39,674 bases of DNA from Syntrophobacterales bacterium Delta_02 (GCA_001603955.1 LVAA01000059.1:1-39674), one strand, 5' to 3'. Shown: positions 1 through 8,516, counted from the stretch's first letter. Numbers and translations are program-made. Notes: a model not told the origin generated them from the letters alone.

Positions 1-44
1 ACCTTGATCCGTTCCCCTATGCTTATTTCTTCCGATCTTGCCAT
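1..44 (-). CDS. Partial XRE-family regulator (5' end only)
   Basis: Reading the minus strand from an ATG at 44 gives MARSEEISIGERIK before the window ends. The SIGERIK segment is the usual entry into the first helix of an XRE/HTH_3 DNA-binding domain, often seen in HTH-cupin regulators. Only 14 codons are present, so the family call rests on this short match and on position: it is divergent from the thiamine-diphosphate enzyme at 163 and shares a palindrome-rich promoter region with it. Local autoregulation and control of the 163 gene is an inference. A GGTGAG lies about 11 bases upstream of the ATG as a weak ribosome-binding site. Confidence 0.5.
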   Translation of the reverse strand, partial: MARSEEISIGERIK

Positions 45-64
45 AACAGTATATACTCACCAAA

Positions 65-82
65 AGTTTACAGTATTAAACT
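65..82. promoter_or_regulatory. Palindromic operator candidate between divergent genes
   Basis: Arms AGTTTA (65-70) and TAAACT (77-82) flank CAGTAT. CAGTAT recurs as a direct repeat at 47-52, 71-76 and 131-136, and GTATATAC at 49-56 is a perfect palindrome. The 65-82 palindrome overlaps the -35 of the candidate plus-strand promoter and the -10 of the candidate minus-strand promoter, where a repressor would block both. The likely binder is the XRE-type protein starting at 44 (inference). Confidence 0.4.
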
Positions 83-95
83 AAATTCCTATTTT
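67..95 (+). promoter_or_regulatory. Candidate sigma70 promoter for the ThDP enzyme
   Basis: TTTACA (67-72), a 17-base spacer and TATTTT (90-95), in an AT-rich stretch unlike the surrounding genes. The -35 matches consensus at five of six positions and the -10 at four. It would give a leader of about 60 bases before the ATG at 163. Confidence 0.3.
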
Positions 96-104
96 TCTTG
101 TCAA
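75..104 (-). promoter_or_regulatory. Candidate sigma70 promoter for the divergent regulator
   Basis: On the minus strand a perfect TTGACA (104 to 99) is followed after 18 bases by TTTAAT (80 to 75), five of six matches to TATAAT. It points toward the regulator start at 44 and overlaps the plus-strand promoter and the 65-82 palindrome. Confidence 0.4.
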
Positions 105-162
105 GGCAATTTTTATTTAACTTTCAGGTTCAGTATGCTAAACTATCCCAACTGGGCACATT

Positions 163-1758
163 ATGCAAGGAAAACAAGTAATTAGAACATTTTTTGAGGA
201 AGCGGACATTTCCCACGTCTTCCAATTACCCGGTTTACATACACTTAGCCTCAACGCAGAGCTTTTTTCTCACCAAAACATCAAAACCATAACCGCACGC
301 CATGAGGCCAATCTCGCCTTCATGGCCGACGGATACGCGAGAGCCTCGGGCAGACCGGCGGTCATCGTTGTCACGCCCGGGCCCGGTCTCGGCAATATCG
401 TGTCGGGCTGCATGGAAGCTTACTCCGACGACGTGCCTCTTCTCATCATCCATATCGACACGGACAGAAAAGATATGGGAAAAGGTATCCTTCACGAACT
501 CGATTCCCCCGAGGACATATTCAGGCACTTTATCAAGGCCTCTTTCAGGGTCGACGAACCCCCGATACTGGCGTCACGCCTGCATGATGCCCTGAGGGCC
601 TGCAACACGCCACGAAAGGGACCGGTCCTTGTTTCCATACCCTTCCGTCTCCTGGACAGCGAGATCTCCGGGCAGCCCCGGGCGCCGCAACGCGCCCCGG
701 CAGGGCCATCGGGCCCCGACAGGATGCAGCCTTTTCTCGCGGACCTGGAGCGTGTCGTGAAAGACAGGCGCAGGCCCGTTCTCCTGGGAGGCAAGGCACT
801 CATGGAACCGGGCACAGGGGTCCTGGTGGACAAGATCTGCGGCCGCGGCCTGCCTTTCCTGACCACAACGGGGGGAAAGGGCGTAACGAGCGACCACAAT
901 GCCTTCTCCTTCGGGAACGTCATGGCGAAGGGTGTCGTCCGGGATATCCTCGCCTCGGCGGATGTTGTCATCGCGGCGGGCACGCGGTTGCGTGACGTCG
1001 ATGCAAGGCGCCGGGGTGTCAGGATCGGAAACCTCGTGCATATCGATGTCGATGACCGGTGGATAGGAAAGAACTACCGCACCGCGCTCCATTGCGCGGG
1101 GGATATCGAAAGCGCCCTCGAAGGAGTCGCCCGGATCGTGCAGGAAAGAACGTTCGACTGGGATATCGAAGCATTGAAAAGACAACAGGACCTGGAAATG
1201 AAGGGTCTGACAAAAGAAACGGGTTATGTCCTTGTCGACCTGTTGCGCAACACCGTGCCCGAGGACACCATCATCGTCTGCGATCTCAACATGCCGTCCT
1301 ACTGGGCCGAGTATTATCTGCCCGTATTCTGTCAGCGGAGCTTCCTGATGCCCCGCGGCATATCGCCCATCTTCTATTCCCTCGCGGCGGCCCTGGGCGC
1401 GAAGACCGCCAGGCCCGACCTGCCGTGCCTCGCCCTGTGCGGCGATGGCGGAGGTCTCCCGCAAATGACCGAACTGGCAACGGTCGTCAAATACGGCATA
1501 CCCGTCACCATCCTGGTGCATAACAATAACAGTTTCTCTATCCTCGAGGATGCAACGCAGAAACGTCACAACATCCACGGCTCCATGCAACTCGTCAATC
1601 CCGATTTCGTGAAACTCGCCCGCTCCTTCGGCATCAGGGCAAAGAGGACCGGTACGCTGAGCGGCCTCAAGCGTATCTTCGTGCGGGATGTACGCTGGGA
1701 TGAGCCTCTTCTCGTCGAGTTCACCGGCGGTGTCCCGTTCCCGCCATGGAACCGGTAG
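163..1758 (+). CDS. Thiamine-diphosphate enzyme, acetolactate-synthase-like
   Basis: A 531-residue member of the ThDP-dependent acetolactate synthase/benzoylformate decarboxylase superfamily, near the usual length of about 550. The N-terminal Pyr domain carries the conserved catalytic Glu (Glu48, in ARHEANLAFMADGYAR). The C-terminal PP domain has the ThDP/Mg motif starting at Asp428 (GDGGG) and ending in the Asn run 454-456. Together these indicate a complete, active enzyme. No neighbouring small regulatory IlvH subunit is present, so branched-chain amino acid synthesis is unlikely. The substrate is probably a 2-oxo acid or acyl-CoA, but the sequence does not say which. There is no strong Shine-Dalgarno; the ATG at 163 is chosen because the Pyr domain begins at once. 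It converges with the ThiF-like gene 46 bases downstream. Confidence 0.85.
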   Translation: MQGKQVIRTFFEEADISHVFQLPGLHTLSLNAELFSHQNIKTITARHEANLAFMADGYARASGRPAVIVVTPGPGLGNIVSGCMEAYSDDVPLLIIHIDTDRKDMGKGILHELDSPEDIFRHFIKASFRVDEPPILASRLHDALRACNTPRKGPVLVSIPFRLLDSEISGQPRAPQRAPAGPSGPDRMQPFLADLERVVKDRRRPVLLGGKALMEPGTGVLVDKICGRGLPFLTTTGGKGVTSDHNAFSFGNVMAKGVVRDILASADVVIAAGTRLRDVDARRRGVRIGNLVHIDVDDRWIGKNYRTALHCAGDIESALEGVARIVQERTFDWDIEALKRQQDLEMKGLTKETGYVLVDLLRNTVPEDTIIVCDLNMPSYWAEYYLPVFCQRSFLMPRGISPIFYSLAAALGAKTARPDLPCLALCGDGGGLPQMTELATVVKYGIPVTILVHNNNSFSILEDATQKRHNIHGSMQLVNPDFVKLARSFGIRAKRTGTLSGLKRIFVRDVRWDEPLLVEFTGGVPFPPWNR

Positions 1759-1804
1759 CAGACCTCCCTTTTGTCAAGGTGTTACGGGCGCAGGATGGAC
1801 CCTT

Positions 1805-2587
1805 TCATTCCCCGCTGACGGGCCGCCCGCAGACCCGACAAAGAGGGTTCCTTTCCACGAGGATGTTCTGAAAGGTCATGTTCGTTCCCGAGAAGTACAG
1901 CAGCGTGCCGGCAAGGGACGGGCGCTCTCCCAGGAGGATCTTCATGGCCTCCAGGGCCTGTATGGACCCTATGATGCCCGGAAGAGGCCCCACCACGCCC
2001 CTTGTCTTCCCTTCATCGGAGATGTGGGAAAAAAGGCATTCAAAACAAGGCGTTTCACCCGACACAAAGGTTGAGGCCATCCCCGAGAAGGCCTCGACGC
2101 CTCCGTATATCAGGGGTATCCTGCTCCTCACGGACGCGAGATTGAGAGCCCTTCGGGTCCTGATATTGTCGAGGGCGTCAATGACGACCTGGCAGCCGCC
2201 GATCAGCTCGAAGACATTGCCCTCATCGATGTCCGCCTGGATGGCCTCCACCCGGCAGTGGGGGTTCAGCCTCTCCAGCTTGTCGAGGGCGGAAAGGACC
2301 TTCGGCTCACCGATGTCGCCCGTGCAGTGGAGGATCTGCCTGTTCAGGTTCGACAGCTCCACCCTGTCACGGTCGACGATCCGGATTCGCCCCACTCCGG
2401 CAGCGGCGAGGTAATACGCCGAAACCGACCCCAGCCCTCCGGCGCCGGCGATACAGACCTTCGCCTTCCCGAGACGTTCCTGACCCTCCTGTCCGATCGA
2501 GGGGAGCATCATCTGCCGGGAATACCGCTCCATCTCCTCGACGGAAAAACGGATCGCCCCCCCTTCCTCTTCCCTTCCGTTCTTCAT
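1805..2587 (-). CDS. ThiF/MoeB/HesA-family E1-like adenylyltransferase
   Basis: A 260-residue protein of the E1-like superfamily that adenylates the C-terminal Gly-Gly of small ubiquitin-fold sulfur carriers (MoaD, ThiS) in the cytoplasm. Visible features are the RYSRQ N-terminal motif, the nucleotide-binding GAGGLGS, the DxDxVELSNLNRQ segment, and two Cys pairs (CFEC near 180 and CRVC near the C-terminus) expected to bind zinc. Length matches MoeB/ThiF without a rhodanese domain. It may activate the MoaD/ThiS-like protein at 8540-8833, which ends in Gly-Gly, and so serve molybdopterin synthesis for the two molybdenum enzymes in the window. That pairing is an inference, since about 6 kb of other genes lie between. 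It lies just downstream of the DUF2156 gene, on the same strand, 10 bases apart. Confidence 0.85.
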   Translation of the reverse strand: MKNGREEEGGAIRFSVEEMERYSRQMMLPSIGQEGQERLGKAKVCIAGAGGLGSVSAYYLAAAGVGRIRIVDRDRVELSNLNRQILHCTGDIGEPKVLSALDKLERLNPHCRVEAIQADIDEGNVFELIGGCQVVIDALDNIRTRRALNLASVRSRIPLIYGGVEAFSGMASTFVSGETPCFECLFSHISDEGKTRGVVGPLPGIIGSIQALEAMKILLGERPSLAGTLLYFSGTNMTFQNILVERNPLCRVCGRPVSGE

Positions 2588-2597
2588 ACTCTATCCG

Positions 2598-3512
2598 TCA
2601 TCCCTCCAACATTATCCTGTATTTCTTTACGAAATGGTCGGGGCCGTAGGAAAGCTTCGCCTCCCGGAGTCCCGCTATCCCGAGGTCCTGTTCACGGTTG
2701 ATGAACCTCACGCTGCTCCAGCGCCTGGCGCAGAACTGCTGATTGACGAGCTGATACAGGCCGGGAATCCCGGGATCGGCCTTTTCTATGTGGATCACCG
2801 CCATGTCGTCTCCCAGGCGCTCACCAAGTGTAAATGCCTTGACCTCGGAGGCGACGATCATGACGGCGCCCGCCACCTCCAGAGAACGGTGGTTCACGAG
2901 GATCTCCCTCGTCGCCTCCCATTCGCCCTGGAGGTTGAGGTCCTCTTCACATCGCCTGAGAGAGCACCATTTTTCCTGAATCGCGAGACAGGCCTCAACG
3001 TGGCGCTCATCAAGCTCTTCGTAGGTGTATGACCCGCAGGCTCGATAGAACCGGTTGATGTGGTTCCGCTTCGTTCTGTACCGGTTGCCGGCGAGGTCTA
3101 TGAGGTTGCGCGTCAGGTAAACATAGTCAAAGTGCTCCCGCGTCTCTTCGACCATGAGTCCCGGCTCACCCGATAATTCAAGGGCAAGCCTTTCGTCGGC
3201 GCGTTCGATGCAGGGCTGTGAGTCGCCGGTATCCTCCCTCAGCCATCCGAGAAGAAGCCTCGCGGCACCTGCCCGGCCCGGCGGACCGACGGGTCCCACG
3301 GCAAACCTCGGGCACACATCCTCCCTGCCGGTGATGAAGAACCAGTCCCGGTGAAGGGACCACTGGAAATCAAAATGCTTCCTCCATATGAAAAGGTTCG
3401 CAAAGGTGAGTTCCGACGTTGAGGGCCGGTACTCACGGAGGATGCCGTCAATGACCGGTTTGTCGGAAAGCTCGACAGGCTTGAAGAGGGGGAACTGAGG
3501 AAGAGACGACAT
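2598..3512 (-). CDS. DUF2156 protein (LPG-synthase C-terminal domain-like)
   Basis: A 304-residue protein of the DUF2156/phosphatidylglycerol-lysyltransferase C-terminal family, which has a GNAT-like fold. The C-terminal segment REQDLGIAGLREAKLSYGP followed by a short KKYRI tail is typical. No membrane segment is visible, so this is the soluble, stand-alone form, whose substrate is generally unknown; aminoacyl transfer to lipid is known only for relatives with an added membrane domain. The reading frame stays open upstream to 3635, but that extension is low complexity and runs into the 9-bp repeats, so the ATG at 3512 is preferred. It is probably co-transcribed with the ThiF-like gene. Confidence 0.75.
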   Translation of the reverse strand: MSSLPQFPLFKPVELSDKPVIDGILREYRPSTSELTFANLFIWRKHFDFQWSLHRDWFFITGREDVCPRFAVGPVGPPGRAGAARLLLGWLREDTGDSQPCIERADERLALELSGEPGLMVEETREHFDYVYLTRNLIDLAGNRYRTKRNHINRFYRACGSYTYEELDERHVEACLAIQEKWCSLRRCEEDLNLQGEWEATREILVNHRSLEVAGAVMIVASEVKAFTLGERLGDDMAVIHIEKADPGIPGLYQLVNQQFCARRWSSVRFINREQDLGIAGLREAKLSYGPDHFVKKYRIMLEG

Positions 3513-3619
3513 GCTTCTATTCAAACGGAATCTCAGGGGTTTGTCAAGGAGAGAGGAGCGCGACAGGGGGCAGAGAGCAGGGGGAAAAGGGGGCAGAAGA
3601 AGGAGCGCTCGCGGACAAA

Positions 3620-3679
3620 TAGGATATAGGACCAATAGGACATATAAGACCTATAGGACGAAATAGGACCTATAAGACC
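3620..3679. repeat. 9-bp repeat array, TAGGACnnA units
   Basis: Degenerate units of about 9 bases built on TAGGAC/TAAGAC, in opposite orientation to the array at 3712-3783. The two arrays are about 30 bases apart and could pair as a long imperfect stem. Together they fill most of the 329-base gap between the divergent DUF2156 (3512) and MoxR (3842) genes; I see no further gene there. Confidence 0.75.
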
Positions 3680-3711
3680 ACGACCCACCCGCAACAAAGG
3701 CCCCATCCTCC

Positions 3712-3783
3712 GTCCTATAAGTCCTAAGCGTCCTACAAGTCCTATATGTCCTATTGGTCCTATCCATCCTATTGGTCCTATCC
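3712..3783. repeat. 9-bp repeat array, eight GTCCTATnn units
   Basis: Eight perfectly phased 9-base units, each (G/A)TCCTA plus three variable bases, without interruption. Read as protein the array gives a Ser-Tyr-Trp/Ser-Tyr-Pro pattern that extends the MoxR frame upstream, but this is not credible coding sequence. The array lies 58 bases upstream of the MoxR start and may affect transcription or mRNA structure (inference). A related short array is at 8891-8926. Confidence 0.85.
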
Positions 3784-3841
3784 GCTTCCCTTCCCACTCT
3801 GCCCCTCTATCCCCTACCCCCTCCCCCTGTTTTGTGTTACA

Positions 3842-4804
3842 ATGAAGTGCATGGACGGTAAAGATCTCGCCATTGGTTTGGACGTCAACAAGATACATCA
3901 CATCACCGACTCCCTGTCGACATATCTGCAGGGAAAGGAAAGGTCCCTTGCCCTGTCCCTCATCTCCTTCTTCTCCCGGGGGCACCTGCTCATAGAAGAC
4001 CTTCCGGGCCTGGGAAAGACCACCCTCGCCATAGGGATCGCAAAGTCCCTCGGCCTCACCTTCGGCCGCATCCAGTGCACGAGCGACCTTCTCCCCACGG
4101 ACATCACCGGCCTGTCCATATACAACAAGACGTCGGGCGAGTTCGAGTTCCATCCCGGCCCCATTTTTAACAACATCGTCCTCTGCGACGAGATCAACCG
4201 CGCCACGCCCAAGACGCAGAGCGCGCTCCTCGAGGCCATGGAGGAGAAACAGGTCACCATCGAGGGCAAGACCTACAAACTTCCCCGGCTCTTCTGCGTC
4301 ATAGCCACGCAGAACCCGGCGGAGCAGTTCGGAACCTTCCCCCTGCCCGGATCACAGCTCGACCGTTTCATGATGAAGATCAGCATCGGCTATCCGTCGC
4401 GGCAGGCCGAAAAGGAGATCCTCAAGATCGGCAGCAAGAGGGAAGACATATACGACATCGAACCCGTCGTCAGCCAGGACGAGGTCTCCCGGATCCAGGA
4501 GGAGATCTCTCACAGCATTCATGTTTCCGACAAGATCCTTGAATACACCCTTTCGATCATACAGGAGACCAGGACGAGCGAATACCTCTCGGCAGGGCTC
4601 TCGACACGGGGAGCACTGACGATCGTCAATACCGCGAGGACAAACGCCTTCTTTCACGACAGGAATTTCGTCATACCCGAGGACATACGGGACCTCGTCG
4701 AGTACACCATCCCTCACCGCGTCATCTTCAGGGAAGAATACGAGAACCTCAACAAAAGGGAGATTGTAAGATCGATCGTAGACGCCGTTCCCACACCCCT
4801 GTAA
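3842..4804 (+). CDS. MoxR-family AAA+ ATPase
   Basis: A 320-residue MoxR-type AAA+ chaperone, acting in the cytoplasm on partner proteins encoded next to it. Walker A is GLGKTT with Lys59, Walker B is VLCDEINR with Asp116-Glu117, and sensor 1 is the ATQNP segment with Asn158; the C-terminal lid follows. Length is normal. The frame is open from 3746, but that upstream part is repeat-derived, so ATG 3842 (or ATG 3851) is the likely start; neither has a good ribosome-binding site. It heads the block MoxR-DUF58-TgpA, a very common arrangement. In characterised MoxR systems the ATPase assists maturation of a membrane or periplasmic partner; the exact client here is unknown. Confidence 0.9.
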   Translation: MKCMDGKDLAIGLDVNKIHHITDSLSTYLQGKERSLALSLISFFSRGHLLIEDLPGLGKTTLAIGIAKSLGLTFGRIQCTSDLLPTDITGLSIYNKTSGEFEFHPGPIFNNIVLCDEINRATPKTQSALLEAMEEKQVTIEGKTYKLPRLFCVIATQNPAEQFGTFPLPGSQLDRFMMKISIGYPSRQAEKEILKIGSKREDIYDIEPVVSQDEVSRIQEEISHSIHVSDKILEYTLSIIQETRTSEYLSAGLSTRGALTIVNTARTNAFFHDRNFVIPEDIRDLVEYTIPHRVIFREEYENLNKREIVRSIVDAVPTPL

Positions 4805-5676
4805 TAAAGATCTCCAAGGCAGGCTTCATTTACATAGCGCTCACCATCTTTCTTGGCATCGCGGCGGCGAACACCAACAACAACCTTGTCTTTCTCATCG
4901 TTTCGGCGCTCTTGAGCTTCATGAGCATCTCGGGGGTCTTTGGAAAGACGAACCTCTCAAAGCTGGACCTGGCGATAGAGTTCCCCCACGAGGTCTACGC
5001 GGGAAGCCGGGTCCCTGTGAAGATAACGATGCGGAACCGCCGCAGATTCCTCCCCGCCTTCCTGATCGGCCTGAGTGCCGACCGGATCTCGGCCCTTCTG
5101 CCCTTCACCCCGAGCAAAGGGGCCTCTTCGGCATACACCGGCGTGACCTTTCATGAACGAGGCCTGCACACCATAGAGAACCCCAGCGTCCATTCCGTGT
5201 TCCCCTTCAATTTCTTCACCCGGTTCAAGACAGTGCATCACACTTACACCGTGACGGTCTTTCCCCGGCTGAAGGCATGTGATCTGGCAGGCCTTTACCG
5301 CAAGGAATGCAGATCAAGGGGGGAGAAAGCGTCCGAGAAGATAGGCTACGACTCCGACATCGTCTCCATCAGGGAATATGTCCGGGGAGACCCCATCAAG
5401 TACATTCACTGGAAGGCAACGGCCAAGACGGGCAAGCTCAAGACCAAGGAACATTCGTCGCTGTCCTATCAGCCCGTCATCATCGAATTCGAAAGGGTCC
5501 TGATCAGGGACATCGAAGAGCGTATCTCCTGCGTCGCCTACACAATAGTCCAACTCCTGAAGAGCAACGTACCTGTGGGACTGAGGATACACGGGCGCCT
5601 CTACCCACCCGACGTGACGGGAATCCACAAGCTGAACATGCTGAGGGAACTGGCGATGTACAAGAAAGACGGGTAA
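4771..5676 (+). CDS. DUF58 protein with non-canonical start
   Basis: DUF58-family membrane-anchored protein, partner of MoxR and TgpA. The family signature IREYVRGDPIKYIHWKATAK is near the C-terminal third. The frame is open back to 4543 and encodes the expected N-terminus: a basic stretch (DRRRR), then two hydrophobic segments (from KAGFIYIALTIFLGIAAANT to FLIVSALLSFMSISGV). Yet there is no ATG, GTG or TTG from 4543 until TTG 4912 and ATG 4921, which lie inside the second membrane segment. I chose ATC at 4771 because an AGGGAGA lies seven bases upstream and the product starts just before the basic stretch. The gene then overlaps the end of MoxR by 34 bases. A sequencing indel or a -1 frameshift from MoxR are alternatives. 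The start is uncertain; the family call is not. Confidence 0.75.
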   Translation: MDRRRRSHTPVIKISKAGFIYIALTIFLGIAAANTNNNLVFLIVSALLSFMSISGVFGKTNLSKLDLAIEFPHEVYAGSRVPVKITMRNRRRFLPAFLIGLSADRISALLPFTPSKGASSAYTGVTFHERGLHTIENPSVHSVFPFNFFTRFKTVHHTYTVTVFPRLKACDLAGLYRKECRSRGEKASEKIGYDSDIVSIREYVRGDPIKYIHWKATAKTGKLKTKEHSSLSYQPVIIEFERVLIRDIEERISCVAYTIVQLLKSNVPVGLRIHGRLYPPDVTGIHKLNMLRELAMYKKDG

Positions 5677-5713
5677 TGGGTAATGGGAAAAGACTGAGGC
5701 TTGCCGGGGACAT

Positions 5714-7690
5714 ATGATCGCGATCGGCTTCACACAACTGAAGGTACGGACTGTTGTTGACGTCTTCACTCACATCACCGGGGTGCTCTGCATCGTTGCC
5801 TTGTCCGGTCATATCCCCTTCATCTATCCCCTCGTGCTTCTCGCGGCCATGGCCCTTTCGGTCTACCTTGACCTGAAGAGTATCTCCATCCCCCGAAGGA
5901 TCCTAACCGTCGTTTCGGTGGCCGTGATCCTGTACTTCCTCATACGTATCGACCTGCAGGACCTGATAGGTCAGATCATGGAGGCCCTTTTCGTTCTCAT
6001 GGGGATAAAGTTCCTCGAGCGCAAAGAGGTCCGCGATTACATGCAGATATACGCCCTCGCCCTTTTCGTTCTCGCAGGGCTTGGCCTCATGACCCTGGGG
6101 ATGGCCTTTGTGGCCTATCTGCTTGTCTTTTTCCTTCTTCTCTCCCTGTCGCTCATCTTCCTCACATTCTATTCGCAGGACCCGGAACTGGAACTCACGA
6201 ATGCCACGGTGCGGACGATGATATCGAGGTGCCTGTGGATCCCGCTGCTGGCCATCCCCCTCTCCGCCGTGATGTTCGTCATCCTTCCCCGCACCAGTTA
6301 TCCCATCCTCACCTTTCTCAACAGGCCCGACAAGGCGAGGGCGGGGTTCACGGACAACGTCAGGCTCGGGCATGTGTCCGATATCCAGGAGGACGAGAGG
6401 ATCATCTTCAGGGCCACCATGGACAGGATAGATGAATCCGACCTCTACTGGAGGGGCATCACCCTTGACCACTTCGATGGAACGTCGTGGAGGAGTTCCA
6501 GGCGGGGTCTCTCCACGCCGGTGAGGACCCGGGGGGCCGTCGGTACCATGATAAGCCAGACCATCTACCTCGAACCTTACGACAATTCTTCCCTCTTCGC
6601 TCTGGACAAACCCGTCCATATCGAACTCAGAAGAGTAAGGAAGAATGACGACCTCTCCTTCACGATGCCGGGATTCATAGAGAGGCGGGTCCGCTACACC
6701 GCCCTGTCGGTGCTCTCGAAGGTCATACCCGAGGAGAACATCGGCCCGAGGGACCATCTTCAGCTTCCGCCGGACCTGTCGCCGCGCATCGTCTCCCTGG
6801 CGAAGAGCCTTGCCGTGCGGGGTGACAGGAACGCCACCGTGAGACGCGTCGTCGACCATCTAGCCTCCGACAGGTTCAGATACTCTCTCAAGGACCTTCC
6901 CCTGTCGAAGAACCCTCTCGAGACATTTCTTTTCGATTCCCCCAGGGGCAACTGCGAATACTTCGCTTCGGCAATGGCAGTCCTCCTGCGTGTGAACGAT
7001 ATCCCCTCGCGTCTCGTCGGAGGATACCGCGGAGGATACTATAACGAGATCGGCGGCTACTACCTCGTGCCCCAAAAGAGCGCCCATGTATGGGTGGAAA
7101 CCCACATACCGGGAAGGGGATGGGTCCGCTTCGATCCTACACCCGCCGGGGAGCAGCTTTCATCCATGTCGGGAAAGGGAATGCTCCTCCGGCTCCGGAT
7201 GTTCGTCGACACGATAAACTACTACTGGTACGGCATAGTGCTCACCTATAATCTGCAAAGGCAGGTATCCATAACGAGAAGCATCATGTCGGGCCTCAGA
7301 AGACCGTCGTCCTTCTCCGTATCTCCGTTCGTGAAGAAGACGGCCCGATACTCGGCGCTCTTCGCGGCAGGTGCAGGTCTCATTCTCCTTGCATGGTTTC
7401 TCATCACCTCGAAGAAACAGAGGGAAATGGCGGCGCTTGACCGCTTCCTCAAGAGGCTCAAGGCCGCGGGATATGAAAAGATCGCGTCGGAGGGTCTCGA
7501 GGAATTCCTCCGGCGTATCGCCGATGACGACCTGAGGGTGGTCTGCCTGGAATTTGTCCGGGAATTCGAGAAGATATACTACAGGGACCGGAGTTTCACG
7601 CCGGATGACCTCAGAAGGCTCAACCTCCTTGTCCGAGAGATCGAGGGGAAGATAGGGGAAGATGACTCGTTGGCCGCTGCCGGGCGATAG
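5714..7690 (+). CDS. TgpA-like membrane transglutaminase
   Basis: A 658-residue protein with the TgpA/DUF3488 plan: about six or seven hydrophobic helices in the first 200 residues, a periplasmic region with a transglutaminase-core domain, one more membrane helix near 545-565, and a cytoplasmic DUF4129-like tail. The catalytic triad is visible: Cys414 in GNCEYFA, His458 in AHVWVE and Asp474 in RFDPTP. It is therefore probably catalytically competent, acting on periplasmic proteins or peptides by acyl transfer or proteolysis; the substrate is unknown. It follows DUF58 by 37 bases and completes the MoxR-DUF58-TgpA set. Confidence 0.9.
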   Translation: MIAIGFTQLKVRTVVDVFTHITGVLCIVALSGHIPFIYPLVLLAAMALSVYLDLKSISIPRRILTVVSVAVILYFLIRIDLQDLIGQIMEALFVLMGIKFLERKEVRDYMQIYALALFVLAGLGLMTLGMAFVAYLLVFFLLLSLSLIFLTFYSQDPELELTNATVRTMISRCLWIPLLAIPLSAVMFVILPRTSYPILTFLNRPDKARAGFTDNVRLGHVSDIQEDERIIFRATMDRIDESDLYWRGITLDHFDGTSWRSSRRGLSTPVRTRGAVGTMISQTIYLEPYDNSSLFALDKPVHIELRRVRKNDDLSFTMPGFIERRVRYTALSVLSKVIPEENIGPRDHLQLPPDLSPRIVSLAKSLAVRGDRNATVRRVVDHLASDRFRYSLKDLPLSKNPLETFLFDSPRGNCEYFASAMAVLLRVNDIPSRLVGGYRGGYYNEIGGYYLVPQKSAHVWVETHIPGRGWVRFDPTPAGEQLSSMSGKGMLLRLRMFVDTINYYWYGIVLTYNLQRQVSITRSIMSGLRRPSSFSVSPFVKKTARYSALFAAGAGLILLAWFLITSKKQREMAALDRFLKRLKAAGYEKIASEGLEEFLRRIADDDLRVVCLEFVREFEKIYYRDRSFTPDDLRRLNLLVREIEGKIGEDDSLAAAGR

Positions 7691-7765
7691 GCCCCTCCTT
7701 CAGAGACACCGACCGGTCACATCTTTATCTACGAAAGGTGGTCTTCTTCTGATATACTGGAACAC

Positions 7766-8389
7766 ATGTTGCGCTTCGTGCAGGAAATAAACCTCCTCTG
7801 GGAACCGGTTTATCCCCATCTGGCACGCCATATCTCCGATGTCTGCGGCCGGGAGGTCGGTCCCGTCCTTGAGGTCGGTCCTTTCTGCGGCGTCATCTAC
7901 GATCTCGTCCGGCAAAAGACGGGATCATCCTTCGTTATAGCTTCTTTTCCCTCGGGCATGGAAACCTTCTACGGTGAGGAGACAAGAAAGAGGGGCATGG
8001 CTGACATCGTCAGCGTGGTTCCTGCCAGTCCGGCACTCGTTGAGATAGGGGACGAAACCGTCGACCTCCTCGTCTTCAGAGGTGCCCTGTTCTTCCCCTC
8101 ATTCTTCACCGCCGACCATCGGGCCGTCCTCCGCGTCCTCAAACCCGGTGGGACAGCCTTCGTGGGCGGGGGCTTCGGTAAGTACACACCCCCGGAGGTT
8201 ATCCACCCTCTCGCGGACCGCTCACGGGAGCTTAATTACCTCATAGGCAAGAAAGAGACCACCGTCGACGAGATACGGAAAGACCTCGAAGCGGCAGGCA
8301 TAACCGAAAACGCCGAGGTTGTTACAGAAGGGGGGCTGTGGGTAGTACTGAAGAAACCGCTTGAGCCGCTTGAACGGCTTGAACGTTAA
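7766..8389 (+). CDS. Class I SAM-dependent methyltransferase
   Basis: A 207-residue protein with a recognisable SAM-binding motif I (VLEVGPFCG, residues 34-42), an acidic segment DLLVFRGALFF and the post-motif VLRVLKPGGTAFVGG found in small-molecule methyltransferases. The substrate cannot be told. An odd feature: the last eleven codons (KPLEPLERLER, then stop) are the 9-bp repeat 8357-8386 read in frame, so a repeat element has supplied the protein's C-terminus. It lies 75 bases after the TgpA-like gene and converges on the minus-strand block. Confidence 0.75.
   Translation: MLRFVQEINLLWEPVYPHLARHISDVCGREVGPVLEVGPFCGVIYDLVRQKTGSSFVIASFPSGMETFYGEETRKRGMADIVSVVPASPALVEIGDETVDLLVFRGALFFPSFFTADHRAVLRVLKPGGTAFVGGGFGKYTPPEVIHPLADRSRELNYLIGKKETTVDEIRKDLEAAGITENAEVVTEGGLWVVLKKPLEPLERLER
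8357..8386. repeat. 9-bp repeat, CCGCTTGAA family, three units
   Basis: Units CCGCTTGAG (8357), CCGCTTGAA (8366) and CGGCTTGAA (8375), then CGTT. They encode the end of the methyltransferase. The copy at 8517-8534 is the same element inverted; the two share flanks GAAGAAAC and AACGTT, so the 130 bases between them sit in the loop of a possible long stem between convergent genes. Confidence 0.8.
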
Positions 8390-8516
8390 AAGCAAGAGGT
8401 CTTCTTCATTGTGCCCGTTCTGAACTTGATCCGGAATCTAGATGTTCTTCCAATCCCGTGTCTTACCCGGACACCGTTTGCACAGGCAAGATGACAAGAA
8501 GTTTTTTTCTGTAACG

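Noticed and set aside
3620-3783. Possible CRISPR array
   Set aside because: Units are 9 bases without spacers of 25-40 bases, there are two opposed arrays, and no cas gene is in the window.
3746-3841. N-terminal extension of MoxR
   Set aside because: The extra residues are the 9-bp repeat translated (Ser-Tyr-Trp/Ser-Tyr-Pro) followed by a Pro-rich stretch, absent from the family; ATG 3842 begins the normal protein.
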